Part shown: positions 22,436 through 30,900 of the stretch, one piece after another | Numbering within the stretch: position 1 is the first letter of the stretch | Layout: every line of letters begins with the position of its first letter | NCBI RefSeq assembly: GCF_002412335.2 | Contig: NZ_NXIB02000087.1 | Span: forward strand, 1-34,051 | Length of the DNA stretch: 34,051 bases | From: Tychonema bourrellyi FEM_GT703 | GTDB lineage: Bacteria; Cyanobacteriota; Cyanobacteriia; Cyanobacteriales; Microcoleaceae | Reading direction: 5' to 3' | Notes under the pieces: model-generated | What the model saw: only the letters and a program-made list of their open reading frames with translations | The model's database searches: none | Told to the model about the DNA's origin: nothing | Translations under genes and position numbers: made by a program

Positions 22436-25400
22436 TGAATTTACTGCACAAGACCGTAAAATGTCAAGTAAAAAGGCAGTTTCTACTTTTATCAGTTTGC
22501 TTTTTATTCGGGCAAAATGCTGCTTTTGGGCAATCCATTACTCCCGCAATCGACGGCACCGGGACTGTCGTCAACCCTCAAGGAAATCGCATTAATATCA
22601 GCGGTGGCAAACTGTCGGGAGATGGGACTAATCTGTTCCATAGTTTTCAGCAATTTGGATTAACTGAAAGTCAAACTGCTAACTTTCTATCTAATCCGGC
22701 TATCCAAAATATTTTAGGGCGAATAGTCGGCGGAGATGCTTCCGTAATTAATGGTTTGATTCAAGTAACTGGCGGCAATTCTAATTTATTTTTGATGAAT
22801 CCTGCTGGTATTATTTTTGGTGCTAATGCTCAGCTAAATGTGCCTGCATCCTTTACTGCGACTACTGCTAACAGCGTTGGCTTTGGTGATAGTTCGTTTA
22901 ATGCGATCGGCTCTAGTAACTATCCCGCTTTAACAGGAAATCCCAGCAGTTTTACATTTTTGGCAATTACACCAGCCAGTATTGTTAATAGCGTAAATTT
23001 GGCAGTCAAGCAAGGACAAAATTTAACTTTACTCGGTGGAACTGTCACAAATACAGGTCAATTATCCGCACCGGGAGGTCAAATCAATATCATTCCCGTA
23101 CCGGGCGAAAGCATTGTCCGCATCAGCCAACCGGGACATTTACTGAGTGTAGAAATCCGCAGCGAAGCTTTTTATGCTCAAAAAAACAATATTAATGGAG
23201 AAAGCGCAAAATCGGCTGCAACTCTTCCCGAAATGCTGACAGGTGGGGGTGACAAAGTTAATGCCTCAGATGTTGCTGTCAGTAGCGACGGTACTGTTAA
23301 ATTAACCAATGCTGCCCCGAAAAATTCGCCCCCTAATAATTTAGTAGAAAATAACAGCGCGGCAGTTCCAATATCTCCACAACCGACTAATGTCTCCCAG
23401 TCACCGACTAATACGGTAAATCAGAATTCGCCTCCTAATAATAGTAATGGCGGTATATCCGCGCCACCGACTAATACGGTAAATCAGAATTCCCCTCCTA
23501 ACAATAGTAATGGCGGTACATCTGCGCCACCGACTAATACGGGAAATCAGCAGAATTCCCCTCCTAACAATAGTAATGGGGGTATATCCGGGCTACCAAA
23601 TAATACGGGAAATCAGCAGAATTCCCCTCCTAATAATAGTAATGAGGGGACATCAGCGCCACCGACTAATACGGGAAATCAGAATTCGCCTTCTAACAAT
23701 AGTAATGAGGGTATGTCCCCCGAACCGAATAATACGGGAAATCAGAATTCGCCTTCTAACAATAGTAATGGGGGAAATGCTCAGATACCGGGCAATGCCC
23801 TTCCGAATAACTCTGCTTCACCCACTGTTTTCAATGCCAATATCAGCGCTCCCAACAATTCGCAGCCTCCAATGTCTCCTCCTGGTATGGCTGACATAAT
23901 TCGGGTCCAGGGGAATAGGATTCAAAATTCTCTGTTGCCGAATATCCAGCCCAATTCTCCGATCAATGGACAGATTATGCCTAATAATAACTTTGGGCTA
24001 ATTCCTAATAATATTCAGATTTTATCTTCTCCCCCTATTCTGAATTCCCAGCCGGGAAATCCGAATATTCTTCAAAATTCTTTTTTGCCGAATAGCCAGA
24101 CGAATTCTTTGATAAATGGACAGATTATTTCCAAGAGCCAGCCAGGGGTTTCTCCTAATAATAATATTCAGGTACTTGCTTCTCCCGGTACTATTGTGGG
24201 CAATTCCCCGCAGCCCGCAGCCAGCAATCCTCAGCAGCCCGGTGGAGGGAATACAACTGAAATGCGGGGTCGCTCTGGGGAGAATCTGCCGCCTGGTGTC
24301 CCGAATATTCCCAGCGGGGGAGCGAACCCTGGGGGCAATCTTGCTGCTATTTCTAATATGAATTACTTATTGTCTGTCGAGCAAAATCGTGCCGATCGAT
24401 ATTCTGCTTATTTTGGCGAGAGTTTAACCAATGAACCAATGGCGGCCGAAAATATCCGGGAAACTTTGGGGAAAATTTCGTCTCAAACAGGAAAGCGATC
24501 GGCAATTATTTATATTAACTTATTTTCGGATCGATTAGAACTTTTACTATTCACACCAGATGGTTCGGCGATTAGAAAAACAGTATCAGAAGCCGATCGC
24601 ACAACCGTGCTAGAATTAGCAAAAGAATTCAGACAAGAAATCTCCAATCCTCGGAAGCGGAACACCAACAGCTACAAAGAGTCGGCTCGGAACCTGTACG
24701 ATCGCCTAATTGCACCTTTAGAAGCTGATTTACAGAGTCAAGGCATCAATACGCTACTTTTTTCGCTGGATACAGGTTTGCGAAGTCTCCCTTTAGCAGC
24801 GCTTTACGACGGGAAACAGTTCCTAGTAGAAAAATATTCTCTCAGTCAGATTCCCACAATTTCCCTCACTGATACTCGCTATCAATCGCTGCAAAATGCC
24901 TCTGTTTTGGCAATGGGAGCCGCCCAATTTACTAAGCTATCTCCCCTGCCTGCCGTACCTATAGAACTAGCAAATATTGCAGACTTGTGGCCTGGTAAAT
25001 CTTTTTTGAACGAGCAATTTACCCTAAATAATCTTAAATCCCAACGTAGTCAAAGACCTTATCAAATTATTCATTTAGCAACTCACGGCGAATTTCAACC
25101 CGGTACAGCCAGCGACTCTTTTATTCAACTTTGGGACTCGAAGTTGCAATTAAATCAACTCCGGCAGTTAGGATGGAATAATCCACCAGTGGAGTTATTG
25201 GTGCTTTCTGCTTGTCGCACAGCCTTGGGAGACGAAGAAACTGAATTGGGTTTTGCTGGTTTGGCATTTCAAGCGGGAGTTAAGTCAGCTTTGGCGAGTT
25301 TATGGTATGTTTCAGATGAAGGTACTTTGGCATTGATGAGTGAGTTTTATCAGCAATTGAAAACAGCCCCAATTAAAGCCGAAGCCCTGAGACAAGCACA

Positions 25401-25587
25401 GATTGCTATGCTTAAGGGTGATGTCCGCATTGAGCAGGGGGTATTGCGGGGATTGTCTGCTGTGTCTTTTGCTCAGGGGACGAGGGGTGGTACGCCGCTT
25501 CCTGCTGAATTGGCAAATATGGGCGATCGCAATCTGGCTCATCCCTATTATTGGGCTGCTTTCACAATGATTGGTAGTCCTTGGTAA
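22435..25587 (+). CDS. Secreted CHAT-domain protein with filamentous-haemagglutinin (TPS) N-terminus
   Basis: 1050 residues. A signal peptide (FLLLSVCFLFGQNAAFGQ) leads into a two-partner-secretion domain (about 33-250) with ISGGKLSGDGTNLFHSFQQF, NPAIQNILGRIVGG and the NPAGIIFGANA motif, which normally directs export through a TpsB/Omp85 pore. Residues about 300-640 are Asn/Pro/Ser-rich, including six tandem 21-22 residue units. The C-terminal CHAT domain (from about 760) is a caspase-like cysteine protease fold with His884 in HLATHGEF and Cys927 in LSACRTALGD, both catalytic residues present, and ends HPYYWAAFTMIGSPW. It overlaps the dehydratase stop by 1 base. No TpsB gene is in the window. 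The substrate is unknown. Confidence 0.9.
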   Translation: MNLLHKTVKCQVKRQFLLLSVCFLFGQNAAFGQSITPAIDGTGTVVNPQGNRINISGGKLSGDGTNLFHSFQQFGLTESQTANFLSNPAIQNILGRIVGGDASVINGLIQVTGGNSNLFLMNPAGIIFGANAQLNVPASFTATTANSVGFGDSSFNAIGSSNYPALTGNPSSFTFLAITPASIVNSVNLAVKQGQNLTLLGGTVTNTGQLSAPGGQINIIPVPGESIVRISQPGHLLSVEIRSEAFYAQKNNINGESAKSAATLPEMLTGGGDKVNASDVAVSSDGTVKLTNAAPKNSPPNNLVENNSAAVPISPQPTNVSQSPTNTVNQNSPPNNSNGGISAPPTNTVNQNSPPNNSNGGTSAPPTNTGNQQNSPPNNSNGGISGLPNNTGNQQNSPPNNSNEGTSAPPTNTGNQNSPSNNSNEGMSPEPNNTGNQNSPSNNSNGGNAQIPGNALPNNSASPTVFNANISAPNNSQPPMSPPGMADIIRVQGNRIQNSLLPNIQPNSPINGQIMPNNNFGLIPNNIQILSSPPILNSQPGNPNILQNSFLPNSQTNSLINGQIISKSQPGVSPNNNIQVLASPGTIVGNSPQPAASNPQQPGGGNTTEMRGRSGENLPPGVPNIPSGGANPGGNLAAISNMNYLLSVEQNRADRYSAYFGESLTNEPMAAENIRETLGKISSQTGKRSAIIYINLFSDRLELLLFTPDGSAIRKTVSEADRTTVLELAKEFRQEISNPRKRNTNSYKESARNLYDRLIAPLEADLQSQGINTLLFSLDTGLRSLPLAALYDGKQFLVEKYSLSQIPTISLTDTRYQSLQNASVLAMGAAQFTKLSPLPAVPIELANIADLWPGKSFLNEQFTLNNLKSQRSQRPYQIIHLATHGEFQPGTASDSFIQLWDSKLQLNQLRQLGWNNPPVELLVLSACRTALGDEETELGFAGLAFQAGVKSALASLWYVSDEGTLALMSEFYQQLKTAPIKAEALRQAQIAMLKGDVRIEQGVLRGLSAVSFAQGTRGGTPLPAELANMGDRNLAHPYYWAAFTMIGSPW
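23404..23787 (+). repeat. 63/66-bp in-frame minisatellite in the CHAT gene, 6 copies
   Basis: Units at 23404, 23467, 23530, 23596, 23662 and 23725 encode variations on PTNTGNQNSPPNNSNGGISAP. Units 3 and 4 carry one extra Gln codon. Every unit is a multiple of three bases, so copy-number change would lengthen or shorten the linker without frameshift. Confidence 0.92.
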
Positions 25588-25607
25588 ATGATTATTAGTT
25601 ATTGGTT

Positions 25608-25752
25608 ATACCAATTTTTTATGAAGCTGCATAGAATTCGATCCCCCCTAACCCCCCTTAAGAAGGGGGGGACAAGAGTCCAATCAAAGTCCCCCTTCTT
25701 AAGGGGGATTTAGGGGGATCGGAATATGTGCAACTTCACATTAAATTGGTAT
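25608..25752. repeat. MITE-like element, 145 bp, long inverted repeats
   Basis: Ends ATACCAAT (25608-25615) and ATTGGTAT (25745-25752). Arms are complementary over most of the length (TGAAGCTGCATA against TATGTGCAACTTCA; GATCCCCCTAA against TTAGGGGGATC; CCCTTAAGAAGGGGG against CCCCCTTCTTAAGGG). TTA/TAT-rich flanks suggest insertion at TA. No coding sequence. It lies between the CHAT gene and lnt and could form a strong hairpin transcript. Confidence 0.8.
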
Positions 25753-25865
25753 TATTGGTTATGAGTTATTGGGTATTAGTTATTAGTTGTTGATTATTAG
25801 AACTTAAAACTAACTCATAACTTCTTCTATATTGATTGTAACTATCAGTTTGGGAAATCAGCAAA

Positions 25866-26118
25866 ATGGCGATATTTAATAAACATATATTTGAAAAAAT
25901 TGCGGTTCGGATTCCTAAGAATTTAGGATGGTCGATCGCACTTTTGAGCGGTATTTTGATGTCATTGACAACTGCACCAGTTAATGCTTGGCTGTTAGCT
26001 TGGGTCGCTTTAGTTCCCCTGTGGGTTTTGGTTGTCAGTTATGAACAGCCAAAACAAGAAGTAAAAAGACAAAAAGTCTTCTTTCTTCCCTCTTCCTTCT
26101 TCCTTCTTCCGTCTTCCT
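25866..26118 (+). pseudogene. lnt: lnt 5' part, out of frame with the remainder
   Basis: From ATG 25866 the frame encodes about 85 residues with two hydrophobic helices (GWSIALLSGILMSLTTAPVN and AWLLAWVALVPLWVLVV), the normal N-terminus of cyanobacterial apolipoprotein N-acyltransferase. In the CTTCCTT heptamer array (26078-26119) the frame diverges from that of the rest of lnt, and continuing in the original frame gives unrelated residues to a stop at 26351. The array has six 7-bp units. Removing one unit (7 bases) would join the two halves as FFLPSSFFRLPLLWGIGYHG. It could be a true mutation, a switchable state or a sequencing/assembly slip. Confidence 0.75.
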
Positions 26119-26119
26119 T
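26078..26119 (+). repeat. Heptamer array CTTCCTT in lnt, 6 copies
   Basis: Units CTTCTTT, CTTCCCT, CTTCCTT, CTTCCTT, CTTCCGT, CTTCCTT. It occupies the loop after the second predicted membrane helix of Lnt, at the point where the frame is lost. Gain or loss of units shifts the frame, since 7 is not a multiple of 3. Confidence 0.88.
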
Positions 26120-27816
26120 TGTTATGGGGAATTGGCTATCACGGCTTAGCTTTGTCTTGGATTATGGGAATTCACCCGATGACTTGGTTGGGGGTTCCTT
26201 GGTGGCCGAGTTTGGCGATCGCACTTTTTTGTTGGGTCTTCATCACTCTCTGGGGAGCCGCATTAGTCGTCGTTTGGGCGTGGCTATTTGCGATCGCTTC
26301 TCGCACTTTAACAGATTCTGGACAGGCAAGATGCCCGTCCCACAAAAATAGTGGCACAGGCATCTTGCCTGTGATTTCCAAAAATAGTGGCACAGGCATC
26401 TTGCCTGTGATTTCCAAAAATAGTGGCACAGGCATCTTGCCTGTGATTTCCAAAAATAGTGGCACAGGCATCTTGCCTGTGATTTCCAAAAATAGTGGCA
26501 CAGGCATCTTGCCTGTGATTTCCAAAATGAGTGGCACAGGCATCTTGGCTGTGATTTCCAAAATGAGTGGCACAGGCATCTTGCCTGTGACTAGAGTTTT
26601 AATTGGTACAGCTTTGTGGTGTGCTTTAGAAAGTTTTTGGAGTCAAGGTTCGCTGTGGTGGACATCATTATCATACACCCAAAGCCCGCACAATTTAGCA
26701 ATTTTGCACCTCGGTCAAATCTCCGGGCCGAGTGCAGTAACAGCGGCGATTGTAGCAGTAAATGGCTTAATTGCCGAAGCTTGGATTGAAGGAAGTTCGG
26801 CAGCGGATTTTGTAGCGGATGTAACGGATGAAATTCGCCTCGCCCTTTGGACGAGGCAGAAAAAATTAACACGCAATACTTGGATTCTTTATCTTTTACC
26901 TGCTATTTTGTGTTTGATTTTGCATATTGCAGGCGGTCATTTATATAATCGCCCCTTGATTCAAGAGGCGAGAACAGCATTAAAAATAGGCATTATTCAA
27001 GGTAATATTCCGAACGAGATTAAGTTTGATTCAAAGGGCTGGCGCAGGGCTTTGGAAGGTTACACGGCTGGATACCAAAAATTAGCTGATAGAGGTGTGG
27101 ATGCTGTGCTAACTCCAGAGACGGCTTTGCCTTTTTTCTGGACAAATGAGTATCAGCGTTCTACTCTTTCTTTTTATCAAGCGATTCTCGATCGCGGTAT
27201 TCTCGCTTTGGTGGGAGGTTTTGGACAGGAAGGGGATGGTATGACTAATAGCTTATTGGCGATCGACAAAACCGGAGAAATCATCAGCCGCTACGATAAA
27301 ACCAAGCTCGTACCTTTAGGCGAATATATCCCTTTTTATGAAATTTTAGGGGGGATGATTAATCGGCTTTCTCCTTTAGACGCGCATTTAGTACCGGGAA
27401 ATCCCAAACAATTGTTTGATACGCCTTTTGGCCGCGCAATTGTCGGTATTTGTTACGATTCAGCGTTTTCAGAAATTTTTCGATATCAGGCGGCGAATGG
27501 GGGCGAATTTATGCTAACAGCTTCCAATAATGCTCATTATAAACCGCCGATGTTGGCTCAGCACCATGCTCTTGATGTGATGCGGGCGATTGAGACGGAT
27601 CGATGGGCGGCGATCGCAACTAATACCGGTTATTCTGCTGTTGTGAATCCTCACGGTGAGACGCTGTGGATGTCGGGAATTAATACTTATGAAGTGAAAG
27701 ATGCTACTATTTATAGGCGACAAACTCAGACTTTGTATGTACGCTGGGGCGATTTGTTGACACCTTTATTGTTAGTTTTGGCTGGATTAGGCATAATTTG
27801 GCAAAGAATCCCGTAA
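26119..27816 (+). CDS. lnt: Apolipoprotein N-acyltransferase (main part)
   Basis: Lnt adds the third acyl chain to bacterial lipoproteins in the membrane. From about 26119 the frame reads LWGIGYHGLALSW and continues through membrane helices and the periplasmic nitrilase-like domain. The catalytic triad is present: Glu334 (LTPETALPF), Lys396 (YDKTKLVPLGEY) and Cys445 (GICYDSAF), numbered from a TTG at 26119. The first two helices are encoded out of frame upstream. A 12-residue repeat (SGTGILPVISKN, about 7 copies) and a second insert (EGSSAADFVADVTDEIR) interrupt loops while keeping the frame. The catalytic domain looks sound, but whether a complete protein is made depends on resolving the frameshift. 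Confidence 0.88.
   Translation: MLWGIGYHGLALSWIMGIHPMTWLGVPWWPSLAIALFCWVFITLWGAALVVVWAWLFAIASRTLTDSGQARCPSHKNSGTGILPVISKNSGTGILPVISKNSGTGILPVISKNSGTGILPVISKNSGTGILPVISKMSGTGILAVISKMSGTGILPVTRVLIGTALWCALESFWSQGSLWWTSLSYTQSPHNLAILHLGQISGPSAVTAAIVAVNGLIAEAWIEGSSAADFVADVTDEIRLALWTRQKKLTRNTWILYLLPAILCLILHIAGGHLYNRPLIQEARTALKIGIIQGNIPNEIKFDSKGWRRALEGYTAGYQKLADRGVDAVLTPETALPFFWTNEYQRSTLSFYQAILDRGILALVGGFGQEGDGMTNSLLAIDKTGEIISRYDKTKLVPLGEYIPFYEILGGMINRLSPLDAHLVPGNPKQLFDTPFGRAIVGICYDSAFSEIFRYQAANGGEFMLTASNNAHYKPPMLAQHHALDVMRAIETDRWAAIATNTGYSAVVNPHGETLWMSGINTYEVKDATIYRRQTQTLYVRWGDLLTPLLLVLAGLGIIWQRIP
26344..26592 (+). repeat. 36-bp in-frame minisatellite in lnt, about 7 copies
   Basis: The unit contains GGCACAGGCATCTTGCCTGT, an internal palindrome (ACAGGCA/TGCCTGT), then GATTTCC and an A-rich joint. 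Units start at 26344, 26380, 26416, 26452, 26488, 26524 and 26560. Units 1-5 are identical and 6-7 carry small changes. A related inverted piece (GACAGGCAAGATGCCCGTCC) precedes the array at 26320-26339. Confidence 0.95.
26791..26830 (+). repeat. Dispersed repeat, copy B, in-frame inside lnt
   Basis: GGAAGTTCGGCAGCGGATTT followed by TGTAGCGGATGTAACGGATG matches the minus strand of 14505-14544 at 38 of 40 bases. It encodes GSSAADFVADVTD, a segment not expected in Lnt, between VNGLIAEAWI and the next helix. Confidence 0.78.
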
Positions 27817-27939
27817 ATTATGGGGAATTTGTATTTACTTAAGAGTTACTTAAATAAAGAATTACTATTCCTTAACTTTAGCGTCGTAGTATCTGTCTTT
27901 GGGAGTGAAAAACGATCGCAAATTAGGAAAAAAACTGTT

Positions 27940-30900
27940 ATGGCAGCAAAGTTAGTGATTTCGGGCTACATGGCAAATCCAGCCGGTACAGATAGCCCTT
28001 ACGAGTATTTGCAGGTAATTGCTACGCAGGCGATCGACTTTGCCGCGACTCCATACACGGTGGTGTGGGCAAATAATGGAACTGCACTCGCCAACGGATG
28101 GGTTAGCGGGGCTGCTTTGACTTACGGTTTCAGTCTTAATTCTGGCAGTCTTGCTGCTGGACAAGTTGCTTATGTAGGGGGTTCTGGCAAACTCATTAAC
28201 GGTGCGGCCACTACAGATATTTCTGCGGCAAATTGGCTGAAAACTATCAACACTGGTACAACTGCGGGTGATGGTTTTGGAACAGCTAGTACCGGGCCTC
28301 TGGGCAATGGAGGCGGTACTCCTACCGGTGGTGCAGATGGTATTGCTATTTTTGACGTTCCGGTTGCCAGTATTACCAGCACAACTGTTCCTGTTGATGC
28401 TGTATTTTTTGGATCGGCTGTAGGGATTGCAAATCCGGCTACTGGCGGTTATGTACTGCCTACAAATGATATCTACAACAATGCACAGGGAACTTTTGGG
28501 GATGGAACTAATACAACTCTTTTCCCCGATCCTGCTGGCGGGGCGTTTACTAAGTTAACTGGAACTTACAATGCCAGTACGGGTACTTGGACGACTGCGC
28601 GCACAGGTACTATTGTGAGCAATCCTACTGCACTGGCAAATATTACTACAGGAGTTACGATCGCCACAACAACTCCTTTACCCGACTTAACCATCACCAG
28701 CAGCGCCCCTGCGACAGCAACTGTCAACACTCCCTTCAACTACACGCTGACATTAGCTAACAGCGGTACTGCTGCTGCGACAGGAGTTAGCGCCAAATTT
28801 ACTTTACCTGCGGGGGTGACATACAACTCGGCCAGCGGTACGGGTTATACAGTCAGTCAAGCGGGTCAAGTCCTTACCTTTACAGGAACAGGTGCAATCG
28901 ATCCGGGCGGCAGCGTTCCCCTGACTGTTAACGTTACTCCTACCGCTGCGGGTACTGTCACCAGCCCTGTTGGGGCCGCAGTTGCAGATCCGGGAAATAC
29001 GATCGCCGAAAGCAACGAAACCAACAACTCTTCTACTGCTGCTGTCGATACAAATGTGACAGCGACTGCTAACACTCTTCCAACGATCGCACCAAGTGCA
29101 GCTTCTACATTCCTCACAGTTCCCAATTTATCTGGTGTCATCAATGACCCCACCGATCCGGCTAAAAACTTCGGTGTCAACTTCACTCTAGCCGATGCGG
29201 AAACTGCGGTTGCAAACCTGACATTAACCGCAACTAGCAGCAATACTGCGGTGGTTCCCAATGCCAATTTAACTATTAGTGGAACTGGGGCCAGTCGCAA
29301 TCTAAAAATTAATCCTGTGGGTGTCGGCTATGCTGACGTGACTGTAACTGTTAGCGACGGTACAAACACAACATCGACTGTTCTCAAATACGCCGCTTCT
29401 GCTGCTTCGGGAACTCCCGCTGTTACCCGTTTTCTGACGGGGACAAGTGATGCGAGTACAGCGATCGCGATCGACTCCAAGTATATGGTAGTCGCCGATG
29501 ACGAAGACCAAAACATTCGTTTGTACGATCGGGCCAATTCCGGCTTACCAGTCAAAACCTTTAACTTTACCAACTCTCTCGGCTTAACAGATTTATCTGG
29601 TGGTGTTCCCAGGGAAGTTGACATCGAAGCTTCAACCCGCGTTGGTAATAGAATTTACTGGTTAGGTTCCCACAGTAACGCCAGCGGTGGCAATTTGCGC
29701 CCGAATCGCTATCGGTTATTTGCGACGGATATTTCCGGTACTGGCGCGACAACTAATCTGACTTTTGCTGGTAAATATGACAACCTCCGCACCGATTTGA
29801 TCGCGTGGGGAAATGCTAACAATTTCAATTTTACTGCTAGTGCGGCTACGGGCAAAATCCCAGAAGCTACTACCTTAGACGGTTTCAATATCGAAGGTTT
29901 GACCCTTGCACCCAACGGCACTACTGCTTACGTGGCATTCCGGGCTCCACAAGTTCCCACAAGCGATCGCACTAAAGCTTTGATCGCACCGATTACCAAC
30001 TTCACAGACTTAGTAACGGGAACCGCTACTAGCGCGACAATTGGTGCTCCGATTCAACTAGATTTGGGCGGCCGGGGAATTCGCAGTATCGATCGCAATG
30101 CTAACAACGAATACCTAATTGTTGCAGGCCCGGCCGACAGCGCTACGGGTACTGCGCCGAAAGATTTCCGGTTGTATACTTGGACTGGAAATGCTGCTGA
30201 TGCGCCTCAAGTGCGATCGGCAAACTTGACTGCTTTGAATGCAGGCGGCAGTTTTGAATCCATCGTGGAAGTGCCGAGTAACTTAACCGATAGCAGTCAG
30301 ATTCAGCTATTAGTTGATAACGGCGACAATGTGTGGTACGGCGACAATGTTATCTCCAAAGAATTACCGCAAGACAACTTCCAGAAATTCCGCACCGATA
30401 CTGTAACTTTGGGTGCTCCTCCGGTTCGCATCCGCAACATTCAAGGCGCAAGTCACACATCATCTTTAGCCACTCAAACTGTTAGCAATGTTCCAGGTGT
30501 AGTCACAGCCTTAATCGCCACTGGTAGCGGTCGCGGTTTTTATATGCAAGACCCGACTCCCGACACCGGGCCTAATCCAAATTCTACATCGGAAGCGATT
30601 TTTGTATTCCTGGGAAGTTCGACAATACCCAATCCGACAGTCGGACAATCGGTGCAAGTAAGTGGTCGAGTTGACGAATTCCGCCCTGCTAACAACGCCA
30701 CCAATCTGACATTAACCCAAATTAATGCTACGGTTACTGGGGCTGCTGTAGGTGCGATCGCATCTTTAGGAACAATTACTCCAACTATTATCGGCAACGG
30801 CGGCCGCACTCAACCGACAACCTTCATTCAAAACGATTTCACTACTACGGGCAATGTAGAAACTGGTGGCGATTTCGATCCAACAACAGAAGGCATCGAC

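Noticed and set aside
23404-23787. Possible CRISPR-like spacing in the CHAT gene
   Set aside because: Units abut, are codon-aligned and encode a Pro/Asn linker; it is a minisatellite.
26344-26592. Possible CRISPR array from regularly spaced 36-bp repeats
   Set aside because: The units are directly tandem with no unique spacers and lie in frame inside lnt; no cas genes are nearby.
27820-27939. 40-residue N-terminal extension of the RTX protein
   Set aside because: The extension has no resemblance to the family start and no ribosome site; ATG 27940 has AGGA upstream.
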